NCBI GenBank assembly: GCA_024509875.1
Contig: JAMPIV010016252.1
Location: forward strand, 32,501 to 96,500
Direction of reading: 5' to 3'
DNA from: Oreohelix idahoensis
Lineage: Eukaryota > Mollusca > Gastropoda > Stylommatophora > Oreohelicidae
DNA length: 64,000 bases
The notes below the pieces were generated by a model, which worked only from the letters and a program-made list of their open reading frames with translations, did not search any database and was not told the origin of the DNA. Position numbers and translations under genes: made by a program. Within the stretch, counting starts at the first letter, position 1. The number at the start of each line of letters is the position of its first letter. Below are positions 23,127 through 33,086 of this stretch, in pieces.

Positions 23127-23171
23127 GTAACTATCTCCCCTGATCAATGTAATTACATAAGTACATCTAAC

Positions 23172-23270
23172 TTATCGCCCTTGATTTCGACCGATATGGA
23201 AGAACCTGGCTTCAGCGTTAATGATCGCCCTTGATTTCGACCGATATGAAACCTGGCTTCAGCGTTAATG
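23172..23270. repeat. 50-bp tandem duplication
   Basis: The unit atcgcccttgatttcgaccg... ending ctggcttcagcgttaatg occurs twice in a row (starts 23174 and 23224). The second copy lacks three bases. Confidence 0.9.
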
Positions 23271-23586
23271 AATAGTGAAATAAAAAAGAACAAAAGAGGT
23301 CGGAAAACAGTGGAAGCAAAAAACGTGTAGATAACATGTAAATATATTTTACATACTCTGTCACAGTACGTCTCGGCTCAACGTTGGCTAAATAGGTCTG
23401 TTGGTAAACATTCCTAAGGAAATAGAGAACAGAAAACAAAATAGGCGTGCTAAATTAGAAAAAGAGACAGATCTCTGAGTGTAGGAGGGTTTTATGTTAA
23501 CACAACGTGTGTAGGTGAAAGCCAGGTGAAAGAAAAATGTAGATAATGAAATAGATATATGACAGCTATTATCATAATATGTCACA

Positions 23587-24095
23587 ATGGTAAAGCATCA
23601 TAATGGCAAAAACATCTTAGTCAGTCAGTCCATCAGTACACTACTCAACGCTGTACTAGAAATGCCTTTCAACAGGTTATCATTTAAGTAATGTGGCCGG
23701 GAATGTGACGATGATTAATATTTCATAGAAGATTTACTTCTGTAATTTCCATGAACTTCTACTTGAGTCCGGATTCATGTAAATAAAGTGGCGGCCTCCC
23801 ACATACATGCCACTGACAAAATACTTGACGTCTCAACCGAATCACGGGAGCTTATAAAACCATGTCTGACTAGGACGGAAAAATCTCAAGGAAAGCCTTG
23901 GCTAACGGTCTGCATTAATTGGCGCAGCACTTAACGCGTCATCATCACCATGTGACGTAATATCTATAACGCGTTCAATTACAATACATATAAGTGCATA
24001 AAATATATCATGTTGGCCCCAGATAGAAATGTTACCGCGTATATTAAACTGCTAACAAAACTAAGTGTGGTCAACATGTAAATTACATTATAATA
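23587..24095 (+). repeat. Dispersed repeat module A2 (copy 1)
   Basis: About 510 bp, matching 27563-28073 at high identity by eye, from atggtaaag to about acataataata. It includes a TATA-like cttataaaacc (cttctaaaacc in the other copy) that could be a promoter. Class unknown: it could be an LTR part or a non-autonomous element. Confidence 0.8.
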
Positions 24096-24806
24096 TTATT
24101 TAATAATTTCCTCCCCCGGTGGGTTTAAAAAAAATCATTTAATGATTTTTTTTAATAAACATATGAATAAAAAATTTACATACTAAATCGAATTTAGGTT
24201 TAAGAGGTAATCGCGAAAAAATTATGACAAACGGCTAGATGTGTTTACAGTTCATCATGTCTAGGCGATGTCAAAAGAATTGTAATTCAAAAGAACGTCA
24301 ATACTAAATTAAGTATACATAATATTATTAATTAAAGAATATTGTCAACAGTCACAAAAAATTAAAGTGAGGTGTACTATAATACTAACTAAGCATATAA
24401 CGTAACTCAATACTAAGTATAGTTTTTTTATAGTATTATACTAAAGTGCTATGTAATGTTAAAGAAGAAATTTAGAGAGAAAAAAATTAGAACATATAGA
24501 AGACCATGTAAAATCTTTACAATTATTATTATATAAATTAGTGAGATAAAATTTGTAATTAAATGTTAGACCACATACATAAGAAATTACTGAGTAAGGA
24601 AAAAAAAATGCAGAAGATATTAAGTAAGAAAAAGTGGAAAATAGAAAAAATTGACTTAGTAAAAAAAAGGGAAGTAAGAAGTCGTAGCATATAAAAATAA
24701 ATTAAATCATGAGTTATCTATCTAAGACTACAATTCAGAGGATTAATGATATAAATCACTTAAGTAATATACTGACTAATACTATCTAATGATACTAATA
24801 TATATA

Positions 24807-25422
24807 TACTACTGGACAAAAGTTAAGGGCCACCAAGAAAAACTCCTCATTGGACCAATTAAATGCAACGAGGCGTAAACAATTTATTACAAAATAAGGT
24901 TGATTCATCCGTGGAAAAGATCAGTCAAGTGTTTTTTAATAATGTGTGACTTACTAACAAAAAAAATTCAACTCACTTTTTCACCTTTTGAACTAGTGGG
25001 GCGTGTTGCAAAAACCACGATTTTTTGCAGCAACAATGGCAATTTTCACGTGCGGGTTAAAGTGACCCAGTTTTTGGACATTAAAAAAAAAATTAACCTA
25101 GTGCACACAGAATACATTTCTGTGTGCACTAGGTTAACTTTTTTAAATGTCCAAAAACTGGGTTACTTTAACCCGCACGTGAAAATTGCCATTGTTGCTG
25201 CAAAAACTCGTGGTTTTTGCAACACGCCCCATTAGTTCAAAAAGTGAAAAAATGAGCTGAATTTCTTTTTGTTAGTAAGTCAAACATTATTAAAAAACAC
25301 ATGACTGATCTTTTCCACGGATGAATCAACTTTGTTTTGTAATAAATTGTTTACACCTGGTTGCATTTATTTGGTCCAAAGAGGAGTTTTTCTTGGTGGC
25401 CTTTAACTTTTGTCCAGTAGTA
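24807..25422. mobile_element. 616-bp near-perfect palindromic (fold-back) MITE
   Basis: Arms of about 305 bp (24807-25112 and 25118-25422) are reverse complements with few mismatches around a loop of about 5 bp (tacat). Ends read tactactggacaaaag and its complement, with TA at each outer end, the target preference of Tc1/mariner transposons. It encodes no protein. A transcript through it would be a ~300-bp hairpin RNA. Confidence 0.88.
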
Positions 25423-25980
25423 TAATTAATTAACTAAATGTTATAATTTAAAATGTGCTTCAACAACATTATTAATAATAAATAATAAATATAATTGAGA
25501 ACATATATCTAGTACATTTTAAAATCTATTATCAAAGTTCCATTGTCCTCGTATAACACAACGTCCGAAGTATTACAGAATAAATGTTGTTCTCCTTCAA
25601 GGCAATATAGATAATGTATCTCATACAATTCAGTGTTTAAATTCATCAGCAACCACTCATGGCAAGTAATTTGAGTACATAGAAAGTATAGCTCCATGTT
25701 ATATTTCTGAACATTGAAAATTCGATCTCCGTATGCAGGTAGATCCCACTGAATTTGATAGTCATAGTCGAATAGTCTGTGTACCATAAATGTGCGTGAC
25801 ATGCACTATTTCTGGCTGAATACGAAATTGTTCTCCACGCAGCAACACTCTGAATGTCCATTGATAAAGTATGGACGATTTGAAAGTTTCATGAACATTA
25901 AACATAATTATGTATCGAATGTCATAACATATCCATCAGTTTTTTTTGACTTGATTACTTCCTAATTAAACTATGTCTTG
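25423..25980. other. Region downstream of a gypsy fragment; one hypothetical ORF
   Basis: On the minus strand this lies just downstream of the RNase H fragment at 26009. It holds a 97-codon open frame at 25509-25802 that starts MSRTFMVHRLFDYDYQIQWDL. It is Tyr/Leu-rich with several Cys and matches nothing I recognise. It might be part of the gypsy 3' region or chance. Confidence 0.3.
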
Positions 25981-26008
25981 TGAATATACCAATATCTGGA
26001 GTAAAAGA

Positions 26009-27000
26009 TCAGTTTCCAGGCATTGAAGATGAATTTCTAGAAAGCAAATCTGCAGCAACATTGTCAGATCCGAGAATATACTGTATTTCATAGTTGTACG
26101 GCTGCAGTAAAATTGCGAAACGTGCTAGCTTTGAGTTTCTGTGGTTTGCTCGCTTTAAAGAAGCAACAGCTCTCTGGTCTGTCTGGACGATATAAAGCGC
26201 ACCTAGTAGATACCGCTCCAATTTCTGTATCGCCCATACCACTCCCAGAAGCTCTTTCTCAATAACTGAATATTTCTTCTCCGCAACAGACAATTTTCGT
26301 GATATGTACAAGACAGGATGCAGAATTCCATCATGTTCTTGAAGCAATGACCCTCCAAGCCCGAAATTGCTCGCATCTGTTCGATGAATATAGACTTTGG
26401 CAATATCAGGTAGCCTCAAAATGGGAGGTTTAGAAAACACTTCTAAAATTTTGTTAAAAGCTATATTACAGTTATTTGTCCAACTTACCTTTTTTTGGCA
26501 TTCCCTTTCGCAATAGGGATGACAACACAGCTGTGATATTAGATAAATTAGGAATAAACCTACTATAGTATTGGACTAAGCCCAATAAACTGCGTACTTG
26601 TTTCTTCGTAGTAGGTATAGATGAGTTCAAGATCTTGGAGACATTTTGAGGTATAGTCTGAAGACGACTAGAAATAACAGTATGACCAAGAAAAGTAAGT
26701 TCCTTAATTGCAATCTGGATTTTTGTAGGTCTTGCAGTAAGCTTATGAAACCTAAGAGTATCCAGTAAAGAACGTAGTCCAACAAATTGTTCTTCAAAAG
26801 ATGAACTAAATAAACACATATCATCGATGTATGTTATGATATCCGACCTATGAGACACAATTTTGCGCATCATTCAAATGAATGTGGCAGGTGCGTTCAT
26901 TATCCCAAAAGGCATGACATTCCACTGGTATAACCCACGTGGTGTCGAAAACGCAGTAAGAGGTTTGGCATTTTCTGTCAATGGAAAAAAATATCCCCGA
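26009..27000 (-). pseudogene. Gypsy RT-RNase H fragment (element 2)
   Basis: Reading on the minus strand from 27000: the RT segment KPLTAFSTPRGLYQWNVMPFG, then MNAPATFI followed by a stop where Arg is expected (TGA for CGA, about 26875). Next come MMRKIVSHRSDIITYIDD (YIDD intact), the connection KKQVRSLLGLVQYYSRF, a one-base insertion in an A-run near 26490, and RNase H (26009-26440). RNase H has HRTDASNFGLGG, EKELLGVVWAI, QTDQRAV and DNVAADLLSR. It is the same lineage as element 1 but a different, older copy. It ends abruptly near 27000; gag, protease and integrase are absent. Confidence 0.88.
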
Positions 27001-27354
27001 GGACGTTAGCATACACCATAGGGCAACGCCAGGAGGTAAACAGGTGGCTTGAAACAGGCAGATCCCTTAGGTACAGTATATTGCAGTTCCCACGATCAAG
27101 ATGAAGCCATAATAGACTTAAAATTTGAGATTTTGATAGGAGATTTCAGTCAAACTTGTCCAGCTGACTTCTTTTCGTTTGCAAAAAACCGGCTCTGGCA
27201 TGCGCAGTCCAAGTACAATTATGCAAATGAGACCAACCGGTGCAGAAATTCATATGCAGTCTCGTAAAAATTTTCTTTCAGCCACTGTCCTGATTCAACA
27301 TATAATATCATGTAATATTCTTGACAATTCGTTCTCCATACTGGCCACCATTTC
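27001..27354. other. No gene seen
   Basis: Unassigned junction sequence between the gypsy fragment and the A1/A2 composite repeat. Short open frames only. Just before A1 a pyrimidine-rich stretch ends in CAG (about 27365-27386), which resembles a splice acceptor but has no partner that I can see. Confidence 0.35.
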
Positions 27355-28073
27355 TGTTGCATCAATTTCTTCCTTTTATTACAGGTGGGTTTAGTGTGAT
27401 TGAATATTGATGTAATATCGTACTGACTCGTATTCGAATGTCGTGAGTGTCAAGGACAGTTCATTCAGTAGCAAAGAACTTGATAACAAATCTTCGTGGC
27501 AGGGTCAACGACATGGAATATTTAATGGAGACAAACATCAGATCGTCATTGGAAGTACATACATGGTAAAGGATCATAATGGCATAAAACATCTTAGTCA
27601 GTCAGTCCATCAGTACACATCTCGACGCTGTACTAGAAATGTCTTTCAACAGGTTATTATTTACGTAATGTGGCCGGGAATGTGACGATGATTAATATTT
27701 CATAGAAGACTTACTTCTGTAATATCCATGAACTTCTACTTGAGTCCGGATTCATATAAATAAAGTGGCGGCCTCCCACATACAAGTCACTGACAAAATA
27801 CTTGACTTCTCAACCGAATCACTGGAGCTTCTAAAACCATGTCTGACTAGGACGGAAAAATCTCAATGAAGGCCCCGGCTGACGGTCTGCATTAATTAGC
27901 GCAGCACCTAACGCGTCATCATCACCATGTGACGTAATATCTATATCGCGTTCAATTACAATACATATAAGTGCATAAAATATATCATGTTGGCCCCAGA
28001 TAGAAATGTTACCGCGTATGTTAAACTGCTAACAAAACTAAGTGTGGTCAACATGTAAATTACATAATAATAT
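27355..28073 (+). repeat. Composite dispersed repeat A1+A2
   Basis: The only copy in the window with both modules joined. 27355-27567 matches 9775-9992, and 27563-28073 matches 23587-24095. The two single-module copies break at the same ATGGT sequence. It directly precedes gypsy gag-tail coding sequence at 28078, so it may be an LTR or leader of that element with the rest of gag deleted. Confidence 0.75.
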
Positions 28074-28089
28074 TTTTAACAGCATCAAA

Positions 28090-28320
28090 GTGACAATAAT
28101 ACAGTCCAAAGTAACAATGTTGTTTCTCATGCAAATGCATGTAGTGTGGACTTATCCAATAGTACTAATTGTTTTGAATGTAATTCTTTGTGTTTCAGCT
28201 GGAGGGAGTTCCTAGGCTCCGGTGTGGACATCCTTTACCAGTGATATCTTTTTAAAATGGGACAGCATCAGTGGTATTCGATAAGGGTTTTGTGAACAAC
28301 CAACTTGATTCAGTTTCAAT
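28090..28320 (+). pseudogene. Gypsy 3 gag tail and protease N-terminal part
   Basis: Encodes SHANACSVDLSN...NCFECNSLCV, then after a small frame change LRCGHPLPV and VVFDKGFVNNQLDSVS. These parallel NACVIRSNN...ECTECKTLYV, LLCGHTLP and IHKGFVYNRPIT of the element at 55-60 kb. The CxxC...CGHxLP motif is retained. The frame is interrupted exactly at the LINE insertion point (28320). Confidence 0.8.
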
Positions 28321-28330
28321 TTCGACAATT

Positions 28331-29163
28331 TCGATGGGTGACATAAATTCAAAGATAGGTACAGTCAACACCGGATTTGAAGAGGTCACGGGAAAACATT
28401 GGCTAGGAATAATGAATGAAAATGGGAAACTATTCTCAAACTTCTGTGCTTCAAATCAACTGGCTAAAGGAGGAAGCATGTTTCCACATAAGAGAATACA
28501 CAAGGAAAATTGATATCACCAGACCATAGAACAGAAAATCAGATTGATCATATATGCATAAACAAGAAGTTTAGATCATCATTGCAGGATGTAAAGGTAT
28601 ATGCAGGAGCAGATGTGGCATCAGATCACCATCTTCTGATAGACAAAGTAAAAATGAAACTCAAGAGATATGCAACAATGCAAAAATATAGACAACCATT
28701 TAATGTAGGACATCTAAGAAATCAAGAAACAAGAGACAAATTTGCGGTCACAATATCCAACAAACTCCAAGTGCTCCAACAGCTGGAAGACGTAGAGAAT
28801 ACAGAAGACTTTTGGCAGCAGGTAAAAACTGTATGGAATGAGACATGTGAAGAAATACGGGGTAAAAGGGAACGACAACAAAAAGCATGGATAACAACAG
28901 AAACCATCAATAAGATAAAAGACAGAAAAAACAAGAAAGCAGATTTAAACACAAGCAAAACCAGAAGTTCTAAAGCCAAGGCTCAAGAAGTGTACACAGA
29001 AGCAAACAAAGAAGTAAAAAGAAATATCGAAAGAGACAAGAGGAAGTATATTGAGGAGTTGGCAAGAGAGGCAGAAGATGCTGCAGCCAAAGGAAATATG
29101 AGAGAACTGTATAACAGCACAAAGAAGCTAACAAGGAAATACAAGCATACAAGTTGCCTCATA
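28331..29163 (+). pseudogene. LINE 2 endonuclease C-terminus and linker
   Basis: Begins within an APE-type endonuclease at MGDINSKIG (the GDxNxxxG motif). After a frameshift near 28505-28515 it continues with NQIDHICINKKF and DVASDHHLLIDKV, which carries the catalytic SDH motif. A Lys/Arg/Glu-rich linker to RT follows. A single TAA stop at 29164-29166 interrupts the frame. The endonuclease N-terminus is absent because of the 5' truncation. Confidence 0.82.
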
Positions 29164-29166
29164 TAA

Positions 29167-30706
29167 GACAAGAATGGAAAACTGTTCAGCAATATACAAG
29201 AGCAAATGAAGAGGTGGACAGAATATTTTGAGGACCTTCTCAATAGACCAGCTCCAAAAAACCCCCTGGACATCCAGCCAGCAGAAGAGGAGCTACAAAT
29301 TAACGGTGAAAGACTTACGAAGGAAGAAATAAAGAAAGCCATAAAGCTTCTAAGAGATGGAAAAGCGTCTGGACCTGATGGCATTCCAGCAGAGGCCATT
29401 AACAGATATCGACACGGCTACAGAGATGTTATATAAATTACTTGGTAAAGTCTGGGAAAAGGAAGAGATATGAGCAGAATGGAAGGAAGGATATCTGGTT
29501 AAGTTGCCTAAGAAGGGAAATTTACAAGAGTGCACAAATTATAGAGGAATAATGTTACTATCTGTGCCAGGAAAACTATTAAACAGGATTATCCTTGAGA
29601 GATTAAAAGAGTCCATAGACAAGAAACTGAGAGATGAACAAGCAGGTTTTCGACAAAACAGATCATGTACAGACCAGATAGCCACTTTGAGAATAATAGT
29701 TGAACAAATTCTGGAATGGAATTCACCACTATACATCGGATTTGTGGACTACGAAAAGGTATCTGACAGTGTAGAAAGAGCATCACTTTGAAAATTGATG
29801 AGGCATTATGGAGTTCCCCTGAAGATCATTAATTTAATAAAGAAAACATATGAAGACATGACATACAGAGTTCTTCATGAAGGACAGCTTACAGAACCGT
29901 TTGAGATAAGAACAGGAGTGCGACAGGGATGCCTTTTGTCTCCATTTCTTTTCTTACTAGCAATAGACTGGGTTATGAGATCATCGACAACACACGACAG
30001 AAATGGAATCCAGCGGACTCTGACTAAGCAATTGGATGATCTGGATTTTGCTGATGAATTGGCTCTTCTGTCCCATAACCGTAATCAGATGCAGGACAAA
30101 TTGAAAACCTTAGATGAGAGGTCACAGCAATTGGGTCTAAAAATACACAGGGAAAAAACAAAAATAATGAGAATAAATGCAGGTAATGATAACAGGGTTC
30201 AACTTGAAGAAACACCAATACAAGATATAGAATCGTACACATATCTTAGCAGCAATATAGACAAAGTTGGAGGGACAGATAGTGATATCAAAATAAGGAT
30301 ACAAAATGCAAGAGGAGCTTTCATTGCATTGGGAAATATATGGAGATCAAGAGAAATCGGATCCAACACGAAAATAAGAATCTTCAACTCAAATGTGAAG
30401 TCAGTCCTATTGTATGGCTCTGAAACATGGAGAACAACAAAGACAACAACAAAAAAGCTACAGATTTTCATAAATGGGTGCTTGCATAGAATAGAGAGAT
30501 TAAAATGGTATGACAAGGTTACCAACGTGGAACTGAGGACAAGAACTAGACAAGTGCCAATGGAACAAGAGATGAGAAGAAGACGATGGCGATGGATTGG
30601 ACACACACTGAGGAGACCTGTTGAAAGCATTACAAGGCAGTGCTTGTTCTGGAACCCCCAGGACAAGAGAGGCAGAGGTAGACCAAAAAGCACATGCAGA
30701 AGATAG
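29167..30706 (+). pseudogene. LINE 2 reverse transcriptase, inactive
   Basis: RT in three frame segments. Recognised motifs: GKASGPDGIPAE (29360), KLPKKGNLQECTNYRGI, DEQAGFRQNRSCTDQI, GFVDYEK, then TGVRQGCLLSPFLF, and the catalytic box written DFADE (about 30044-30058) where DFADD is expected. One catalytic Asp is therefore Glu. A stop replaces a likely Trp at 29789-29791. After RT: LLYGSETW and GRGRPKST. The LDDLDFAD(D)LALLSH pattern is that of RTE-like elements widespread in invertebrates. Cannot be functional. Confidence 0.88.
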
Positions 30707-30841
30707 CTGGAAACAGAGGTGAAAATGATGAGGAAAACGTGGAAAGAACTTGAAATGATGGCACGTGACAGGAGGACTTGGCATGTGTTTGTTGAAGGCC
30801 TATGCTCCTTTGGGAGTGGAGGGTTATGAACTTGTTTCAAT

Positions 30842-31130
30842 GCTCAGGGACACTAAATCCGCCACTGTGGGGTTCGAAGATCATTAGTGGACCCTGCGGA
30901 TTACACAGGCGAAGAAGTCCAGTGCAATACATTTGGGGGCACAGTTGAATGTTATCCAACTGCAAAAGTATTTTTAGATACTCCTTATTTTGCAGATAGG
31001 ACTCTAGTATGTCTGTTGTCAAGACCAGCCGCTGGGATAATTTTAGAGAATATCCCTGGGCTTCATGAATGTACTAATGAAGATATTTTGAGATGGGAAC
31101 AACAACATGTACATATTTGGATGATACTAC
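30842..31130 (+). pseudogene. Gypsy 3 protease, C-terminal part
   Basis: Resumes directly after the LINE with MLRDTKSATVGVRRSLVD; the catalytic triplet is Asp-Thr-Lys instead of Asp-Thr-Gly. Next come VQCNTFGGTVECYPTAKV and AAGIILENIPGLHECTNEDI, which match the protease ends of elements 1 and 5 (PITDLIIGNIPGVKECS). The loss of the active-site Gly and the LINE insertion both make it inactive. Confidence 0.85.
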
Positions 31131-31317
31131 CAGAGCACTAGCTCTTAGGCATGTGCATGTACGGTTACATGATTGGACTCAGAGGGACACAGTTTTGAGT
31201 TATGGTGATGGTGATAATACAATATTTCTTCCTCCCATCATTGAGGAGTCCTTTGTTGATTTCCAAACTATTGATGAATCATCAGATGTCTATTTTGACT
31301 CCAGTGAATCACTAGTT

Positions 31318-31490
31318 GCTGATGATTTGGGACCAACCACATCCATCATGGATGGTGTGATACCTCGCATTGTTAATGATATAATAATAATAATAATAAT
31401 ATGTTAATGATAATGTTGCTGATATGGGACCAACCACATCCATCATTGATGATATGATACCTGGCATGGTTGATGTCGAGGTTAATTGGA
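31318..31490 (+). repeat. Tandem duplication around GGGACCAACCACATCC
   Basis: The segment gatxtgggaccaaccacatccatca...gataccxxgcatxgttgat occurs at about 31322-31378 and 31421-31473. The copies are separated by a short ATA trinucleotide run. Confidence 0.8.
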
Positions 31491-31931
31491 TGTCAAGTTT
31501 AATTTGGTCGTATACTCTTCAGTCCAAACTGTATATTTGGCTGTTGGTTTTCCTTTTTGCCATTGTCTTTTTACTGTATGATTTTTCCTTTTCTTTTAGG
31601 AACTTTAGGATATTAATATTATTTCAGATTTTTTTTCATTCAGATGCTGACATACCATGATTTCATGTGGTATGTACTAATCACTACATTGTGTATTGTG
31701 GCAGTTTTAACAATATTGTTTCTTTCTTCATGTGCTACAATTCGTGTTACACCATTTACAAAACATAACACCTTCTTTCTTGTTCGTATACAGGGACGTG
31801 AATGTTTTCTTCCCAATACTCATGTGCCAGAGGTTTTGTTTCCCATTGGTACTTATGATGAGGCTAATAAAGTTGTACATTTTATTGGTCATTGTTATGT
31901 ACAATGCAGACATCTTGAGACTATACTTTGA
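31424..31931 (+). other. Membrane-segment-encoding stretch in place of integrase
   Basis: Two overlapping open frames encode strong hydrophobic segments: LYIWLLVFLFAIVFLLYDF (about 31530) and WYVLITTLCIVAVLTILFL (about 31668). The second frame continues with an ordinary-looking soluble part containing LVRIQGRECFLPNTHVPEVL. It lies between protease and RT of gypsy element 3, where its relatives carry integrase. I do not recognise a family. It could be an acquired membrane-protein remnant or chance hydrophobic coding in T-rich DNA. Confidence 0.35.
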
Positions 31932-32790
31932 CTATTTAAATGCTATTGTCTATGCTGAACCTCTGACTTTGTTAGATTCTCTACTGGATAGACTACCTAC
32001 AGCTACTTTTTTCAGTAAATTTAATTTGTCTAGAGGTTATTGGCAATTTCCCTTGTCGGACAGAGCAAAACATAATACTGCTTTCGCTACACCTTTGGGA
32101 TTGTTACAATTTAATTTTATGTCTTTTGGTCTAGTTAACGCTTCTGCAAATTTTGTGCGTATGAAGCGAAAAATTTTCTCTGATCGTGATGACATAATTA
32201 CCTATATTGATGATATTTGTCTTTTCCATAAATCTTTGGAAGAACATGTTCTTGAAATTCAGACTTTGTTGAAAAGTCTTCGTCTCCATCACCTTACGGC
32301 TAGACCTTCGAAAACTAAAATAGGATTCACAGAAATTTCTTTACTTGGACATAAAATAGGAGGCAGTTTTCTTAAGCCTGAAGATTCCACTATCTCCAGG
32401 ATCTTGAGTCTAGAAATTCCTAAGACAAACAAACAGGTTCGCAGTCTTTATGGTCTTGTCGGATTCTATAGGAAATTTTTGCGCAATGTTTCACAAATTT
32501 CTTCAGTTTTGTCTTCGTTATTAAGAAAGAACTCTCCAAAAAAGATTGTTTGGTCACACTCTTGTAATATTTCATTAAATGTACTTAAAGTTTATTTTTC
32601 AAAATCACAAATTTTAAGATTGCCTGATGCTCGATTTCCTTTTATCCTTAGAGTCGACGCCTCTGGGTCAGGAATCGGCGGTACACTTATGCAAGAATTC
32701 GATGATTGTCTACGAAAATGACATTAGTGCCATCAAGGACAATAAAAACGTTGTCGCGGATGTGTTGTAACGTTGTATAAAAGACTCACT
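31880..32790 (+). pseudogene. Gypsy 3 RT with internally deleted RNase H
   Basis: Frame open to 32721. RT motifs: FDYLNAIVYAEPL, FFSKFNLSRGYWQF (catalytic Asp replaced by Asn in the LDLS box), FMSFGLVNASANFVRM and ITYIDDICLFHKS with YIDD intact. Then LLGHKIGG, KQVRSLYGLVGFYRKFL, and an RNase H start LRVDASGSGIGGTLMQE. It then jumps to NKNVVADVL, equivalent to the last RNase H motif, so most of RNase H is deleted near 32710-32730. The Asn in LDLS inactivates RT. Confidence 0.85.
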
Positions 32791-33086
32791 ATCACCTGAC
32801 AACATGGCAGATGCAAATACCTTGTGTGGTTACAGCTAACATATTTGCTGACTTCCTCACGTGTTGACCGATGGAACATTCTACTCTTTATGAGCTGACA
32901 ATGCTGATGCTGATATAAATTTCCAGTTTTATCGTTGCTGTGCAAGGAATGAATGTTCAAACGCTCTGTGATGAATGTCAAAGTTGAGAACAATCTTAAC
33001 TTTTGCATCGGAAATTGAAGGAAATCGCTCAAGGACTCTGTCAACAGTCTTCTTCTTCGATCCTTAACCACCGACCGTCAAAGCAG

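Larger units (their letters stand above)
23132..24806. other. No gene; tandem duplication and repeat A2
   Basis: Contains a 50-bp perfect-length tandem duplication (23172-23270) and repeat module A2 (23587-24095). From 24100 to 24800 it is very AT-rich with poly-A and poly-T tracts. No gene signals. Confidence 0.5.
28321..30833 (+). mobile_element. RTE-type LINE inserted in a gypsy protease gene
   Basis: A 5'-truncated LINE of 2513 bp flanked by an 8-bp target duplication gtttcaat (28313-28320 and 30834-30841). If the insert and one repeat copy are ignored, the gypsy protease reading frame runs continuously across the site, which confirms the boundaries. It has the APE-endonuclease C-terminal part and a full RT; the last coding box is the W(H)xFVEGLC motif near 30780. 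There is no obvious tandem-repeat tail. Confidence 0.9.
28078..32790 (+). mobile_element. Gypsy element 3 remnant, split by a LINE
   Basis: A gag-tail/zinc-motif segment (28090-28250) is followed by the start of retropepsin (to 28320). After a 2513-bp LINE insertion come the rest of the protease (30842-31130), an unusual membrane-like stretch (31424-31931) and RT (31880-32721). A trace of the RNase H end lies near 32722-32790. No integrase can be recognised, although relatives here carry it between protease and RT. Old and multiply broken. Confidence 0.82.

Noticed and set aside
27368..27390. A 3' splice acceptor (pyrimidine tract then CAG) as evidence of a host exon
   Set aside because: It lies inside dispersed repeat A1. 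The equivalent site in the other copy (about 9805) lacks the AG, and no exon follows.
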